Of a stretch of DNA of 64,000 nt, positions 61,844 through 64,000 are shown in pieces. A program made the translations under genes and the position numbers. Source of the stretch: Scytonema tolypothrichoides VB-61278 (GTDB lineage: Bacteria; Cyanobacteriota; Cyanobacteriia; Cyanobacteriales; Nostocaceae); contig NZ_JXCA02000001.1 of assembly GCF_000828085.3 (NCBI RefSeq), positions 283,296 through 347,295 on the forward strand, written 5' to 3'. Positions within the stretch are counted from its first letter, which is position 1, and every line of letters begins with the position of its first letter. Below the pieces are notes generated by a model. It was given only the letters and a program-made list of their open reading frames with translations. It was not told where the DNA came from and searched no databases.

Positions 61844-62617
61844 GTGGTAAAAATAACACCTCCGCCTCCTTGCTTTAGCAAGCCGAAACCAAAATTTTAT
61901 ACCTTAAAGAAAGGTACGGAACTTTTAAGAATATTTCGTCCTGAATATAATACTGCTGCCCTGACCTTTCGTTTTTGGGGTCCACTTCATCGCTTTGACC
62001 ATCATTTGGGAGAGTGTCCCTGTGTTGGCGTTGCACAAGAGAATAATGATACTTGTGGATTGTGGACTGAGGAGGCGTCTTCTCCTACAGAGGAGACAGC
62101 CATTCCACAAAAACATTCCGCTCTTCCTACTTGCTATAAACCATTGGAACGGAAAGCATGCGATGATCTAGAACGTGGGATATACTACGCTGCGCCTGTA
62201 GACCTACTTTCGAGCTGTTTAGTAGAAGTTTTTGGGGACGCAGGCTGTATAGAAATTACTGACCACCAGATTGCTATCATCACTACCACAAGTCGCATAA
62301 AATTATTGGATGTACGCGGTCGTGGTGCAATGCGAGCTGGTGCTAATGACGCAACTCTGGCAAAGACAGACAAACGTGGTATCAGTCAAGCTTGGTCGCG
62401 GTACTTTTATGAGCAAAAAGAAATATACCCTGATATTCAGGGGATTATTTACCGCAATGCTCATAATGATGAAGAGGCGATCGCAATATATGAGTCTGCT
62501 AAACATCTGCTCACCTGTCTACCAGAAAACGTTTTTTCACTAAAACATGAATTGTTCCGGGGTTTAATTCTAAAAGCTGCAGAGGATAATAATCTTGAAG
62601 TAGAGCGTTATTGGTGA
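61844..62617 (+). CDS. RES-domain toxin
   Basis: About 257 residues. RES family landmarks: GTELLRIFRPEYNTAALTFR with the central Arg, WGPLHRFDHHLG, a GIYYAAPVDLLSSCLVEVFG segment carrying the conserved Glu, KLLDVRGRGAMRAGANDATL, and QGIIYRNAHNDEEAIAIYES near the end. Known members modify or deplete NAD+ or ADP-ribosylate targets. GTG 61844 was chosen because AGGAG lies 8 bases upstream; the GTG at 61835 overlaps that Shine-Dalgarno sequence. Cognate antitoxin is the upstream gene, 286 bases away beyond a terminator, so the toxin may have its own promoter. Confidence 0.82.
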   Translation: MVKITPPPPCFSKPKPKFYTLKKGTELLRIFRPEYNTAALTFRFWGPLHRFDHHLGECPCVGVAQENNDTCGLWTEEASSPTEETAIPQKHSALPTCYKPLERKACDDLERGIYYAAPVDLLSSCLVEVFGDAGCIEITDHQIAIITTTSRIKLLDVRGRGAMRAGANDATLAKTDKRGISQAWSRYFYEQKEIYPDIQGIIYRNAHNDEEAIAIYESAKHLLTCLPENVFSLKHELFRGLILKAAEDNNLEVERYW

Positions 62618-62658
62618 TTCTCACGCTCCCTTGAAAGTCAAAACAAAGAAGCAAGAGT

Positions 62659-63585
62659 ATGGATAGTAAATCCGATAATTCTGAGTCTGGTAAAAGTGTA
62701 ATTGCTAGGGAAGCAGTAGATTGGCTACTGCAACGCATCTTCCAACTTCCTAAAAAATGGTTAATTATTAGTATTATTCTTATTCTTATAAGTACTTGTG
62801 AAATAGGCTGGAGCAAAAAAGAATTATTTTCATTTAAATTTAGAGTTACAAATACAACAGCTATTTTTTTGTCGCTGATTTGGTTACCATCTATATTAAA
62901 AGTTTTTGCTTTAAGTGGGGGAGCACTCAAGACACCCTTGGGAGAAATTGGTGGCTCAGGTATGAAGACAATGCTAGAGTCATTAACTGGTGATTCACTC
63001 GGATTTCTCATCGAGCAAACTAAGCGAGCAGAAGAAGTTGCTCCACCGAAACAGCAAGAAGAAATGCGTCAAATTCGTCGAGAATGGCAGAAAGTTTACG
63101 CCTCAACAGTTCCCGTGTCAGACGCCAGACAGGAAATGGAGGGTTTAGCTGAACGCTACAAGCAACTGAGAATAACAATGTCTTCCGGACCACAGCGAAC
63201 ATTTGAAATGGAGTCTGTAACTGGAAGGATGCGTGCTTTAGCTCCAGAGGTCAAATATAGTGTACAGGAAGTTAAAGATCTTTTGCAATCACCGGATCAA
63301 GGGAAACGCTTACTAGGACTTTGTGTTGTCGAGTGGTCTGGTGATGCAATCTATTTTGATTTGGTTTTACACTTGATTAGTCATTCAGAAACAGCGTTTG
63401 AGCAAACGAGTGCATTGCGATCTGTGGAAAAGATGGTGTCTAAACTGGATGCTCACCAGAAGAAAAATTTGCAAGCAGCAATTATTGAACAGCGTAACTT
63501 TAATGAAAAGGAACAGCGTTGGATTAAGCCTGATTCTAATCGTTGGATATTGAGCGATCGCATCTTATCAGCACTCAAAGAATAA
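62659..63585 (+). CDS. Membrane-anchored protein with HEAT-like tail, unrecognised
   Basis: 308 residues. Two hydrophobic segments (about 35-50 LIISIILILISTCEIGW; 67-85 AIFLSLIWLPSILKVFAL) anchor it. A Gly-rich GGALKTPLGEIGGSG stretch and a charged coiled coil (EEMRQIRREWQKV, RQEMEGLAERYKQLRI) follow. The C-terminal 110 residues resemble HEAT-like helices (KRLLGLCVVEWSGDAIYFDL, FEQTSALRSVEKMVSKLD). It follows the RES toxin by 41 bases on the same strand, so it may belong to the same unit. Confidence 0.7.
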   Translation: MDSKSDNSESGKSVIAREAVDWLLQRIFQLPKKWLIISIILILISTCEIGWSKKELFSFKFRVTNTTAIFLSLIWLPSILKVFALSGGALKTPLGEIGGSGMKTMLESLTGDSLGFLIEQTKRAEEVAPPKQQEEMRQIRREWQKVYASTVPVSDARQEMEGLAERYKQLRITMSSGPQRTFEMESVTGRMRALAPEVKYSVQEVKDLLQSPDQGKRLLGLCVVEWSGDAIYFDLVLHLISHSETAFEQTSALRSVEKMVSKLDAHQKKNLQAAIIEQRNFNEKEQRWIKPDSNRWILSDRILSALKE

Positions 63586-64000
63586 ATGTGTATACGCCAG
63601 ATGGGGAAGCGGTGGAGTTGCAGGAAATGATGCGGCGATATCCGCTTGAATAGTAAAAGTTCCGTGCTGCCTATCCCAAATCTTGAAAAATAGACAAGAT
63701 TGCAAAAGTGAGATTTTACGAGGTTCTGTTAAGAGTTCGGGTGTTAAGAGTTCCCGACTTTTGCAAGAAGTTTAATGTTCGAGTAAAGCTATGGCTGCAA
63801 GGTCAAAAGTGCGACCACATGGAATTACGACTGGCGCGTCTACCTTCGCTGCCACCTTGGCTAATGTTGTTGCCAGAGTGGTTGTTAATACGAATTATGA
63901 AGATGCGCCCAACTGAACGTATCTCCTGCACCAGACGCTACGCGTCCTTTGTAGCGTGCGCCTTAGGGCGCATACCACAAAGGACACAAAAAAAAAGAAA
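63586..64000. other. Intergenic region with short remnants and repeats
   Basis: Bases 63592-63651 read VYTPDGEAVELQEMMRRYPL, possibly a gene remnant. 63791-63916 holds a 41-codon frame (MAARSKVRPHGITTGASTF...) of doubtful status. 63944-63985 is a palindromic hairpin (arms gtcctttgt / acaaaggac). No firm gene to the window end. Confidence 0.5.
63691..63776. repeat. Dispersed repeat, copy 2 (MITE-like)
   Basis: Starts atagacaagattgcaaaagt like 4765-4876; inner ends ttgcaaaagt / acttttgcaa are perfect inverted repeats in this copy. The middle differs in length from copy 1. Confidence 0.7.

Noticed and set aside
63791-63916. 41-codon frame MAARSKVRPHG...
   Set aside because: No ribosome binding site, no recognisable domain, and surrounded by repeats; left as undetermined intergenic sequence.

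Overview
The window comes from a filamentous cyanobacterium, most likely a Nostocales-type genome. Support comes from ndhH, the phylloquinone genes menA/menG, a cyanobacterial cytochrome oxidase operon, cyanobacteria-restricted families (DUF3120, COP23, the PDZ/radical SAM/DUF512 protein, DUF29), a XisI remnant, many GCGATCGC (HIP1) octamers, heptanucleotide tandem repeats and dispersed palindromic repeats. No rRNA, tRNA or CRISPR array was found.

Layout. 0-4.8 kb: a compact lipoxygenase, a DUF3120 membrane protein, undecaprenyl-diphosphatase and a DUF29 protein. 5-13 kb: an Fe/cobalamin-type ABC importer whose binding protein and ATPase are separated from the permease by about 5 kb of accessory and decayed DNA (XisI and nucleotidyltransferase fragments, a broken EAD1/formylglycine-generating-enzyme-like gene, an orphan MazE, a permease 3' remnant, and an HxlR/SDR/monooxygenase detoxification module). 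13-18 kb: a radical SAM protein and a large GH10-like secreted hydrolase. 18-24 kb: three signalling genes (CBS-PAS histidine kinase, REC-EAL, REC-histidine kinase). 24-31 kb: two small stress-type proteins, ctaB-ctaA, and divergent coxB-coxA-coxC. 31-34.5 kb: a COP23 protein and a fused double-ATPase peptide-type ABC protein. 34.8-43.5 kb: a chemosensory-like block with a (I/V)DGxRP repeat protein, receivers, CheB, a receiver lacking its phosphorylatable Asp, a Crp-type regulator, CheR-PAS and a PAS histidine kinase. 43.6-50.5 kb: rsmH, ndhH, a MidA/NDUFAF7-type methyltransferase, a TnpB element, a 31-residue membrane microprotein and a beta-hydroxyacid-dehydrogenase-like protein. 50.6-55 kb: a GH13/GMC oxidoreductase/LamG cluster. 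55.7-58.4 kb: a GST, MenG-like and MenA-like proteins. 59-63.6 kb: a defence/toxin block with an HTH-NACHT NTPase, a ParS/MbcA-like antitoxin, a RES toxin and a membrane protein.

How the genes fit together. CtaA and CtaB make heme A for the divergent oxidase. MenA and MenG carry out late phylloquinone steps. The MidA homologue beside ndhH is probably its maturation methyltransferase. CheB, CheR-PAS and the kinases form a signalling unit with no flagellar or MCP genes in view. Repeats sit preferentially at gene 3' ends: one palindromic element abuts the stop codons of two convergent genes, another begins at a stop codon, the TnpB element starts right after a stop codon, and a repeat supplies the last codons of the DUF3140 gene.

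The least explained units are the LamG/GMC/GH13 cluster, the NACHT/TA/membrane block, the (I/V)DGxRP repeat protein with its pseudo-receiver neighbourhood, and the 31-residue microprotein. Function claims rest on reading motifs by eye; no database search was run.
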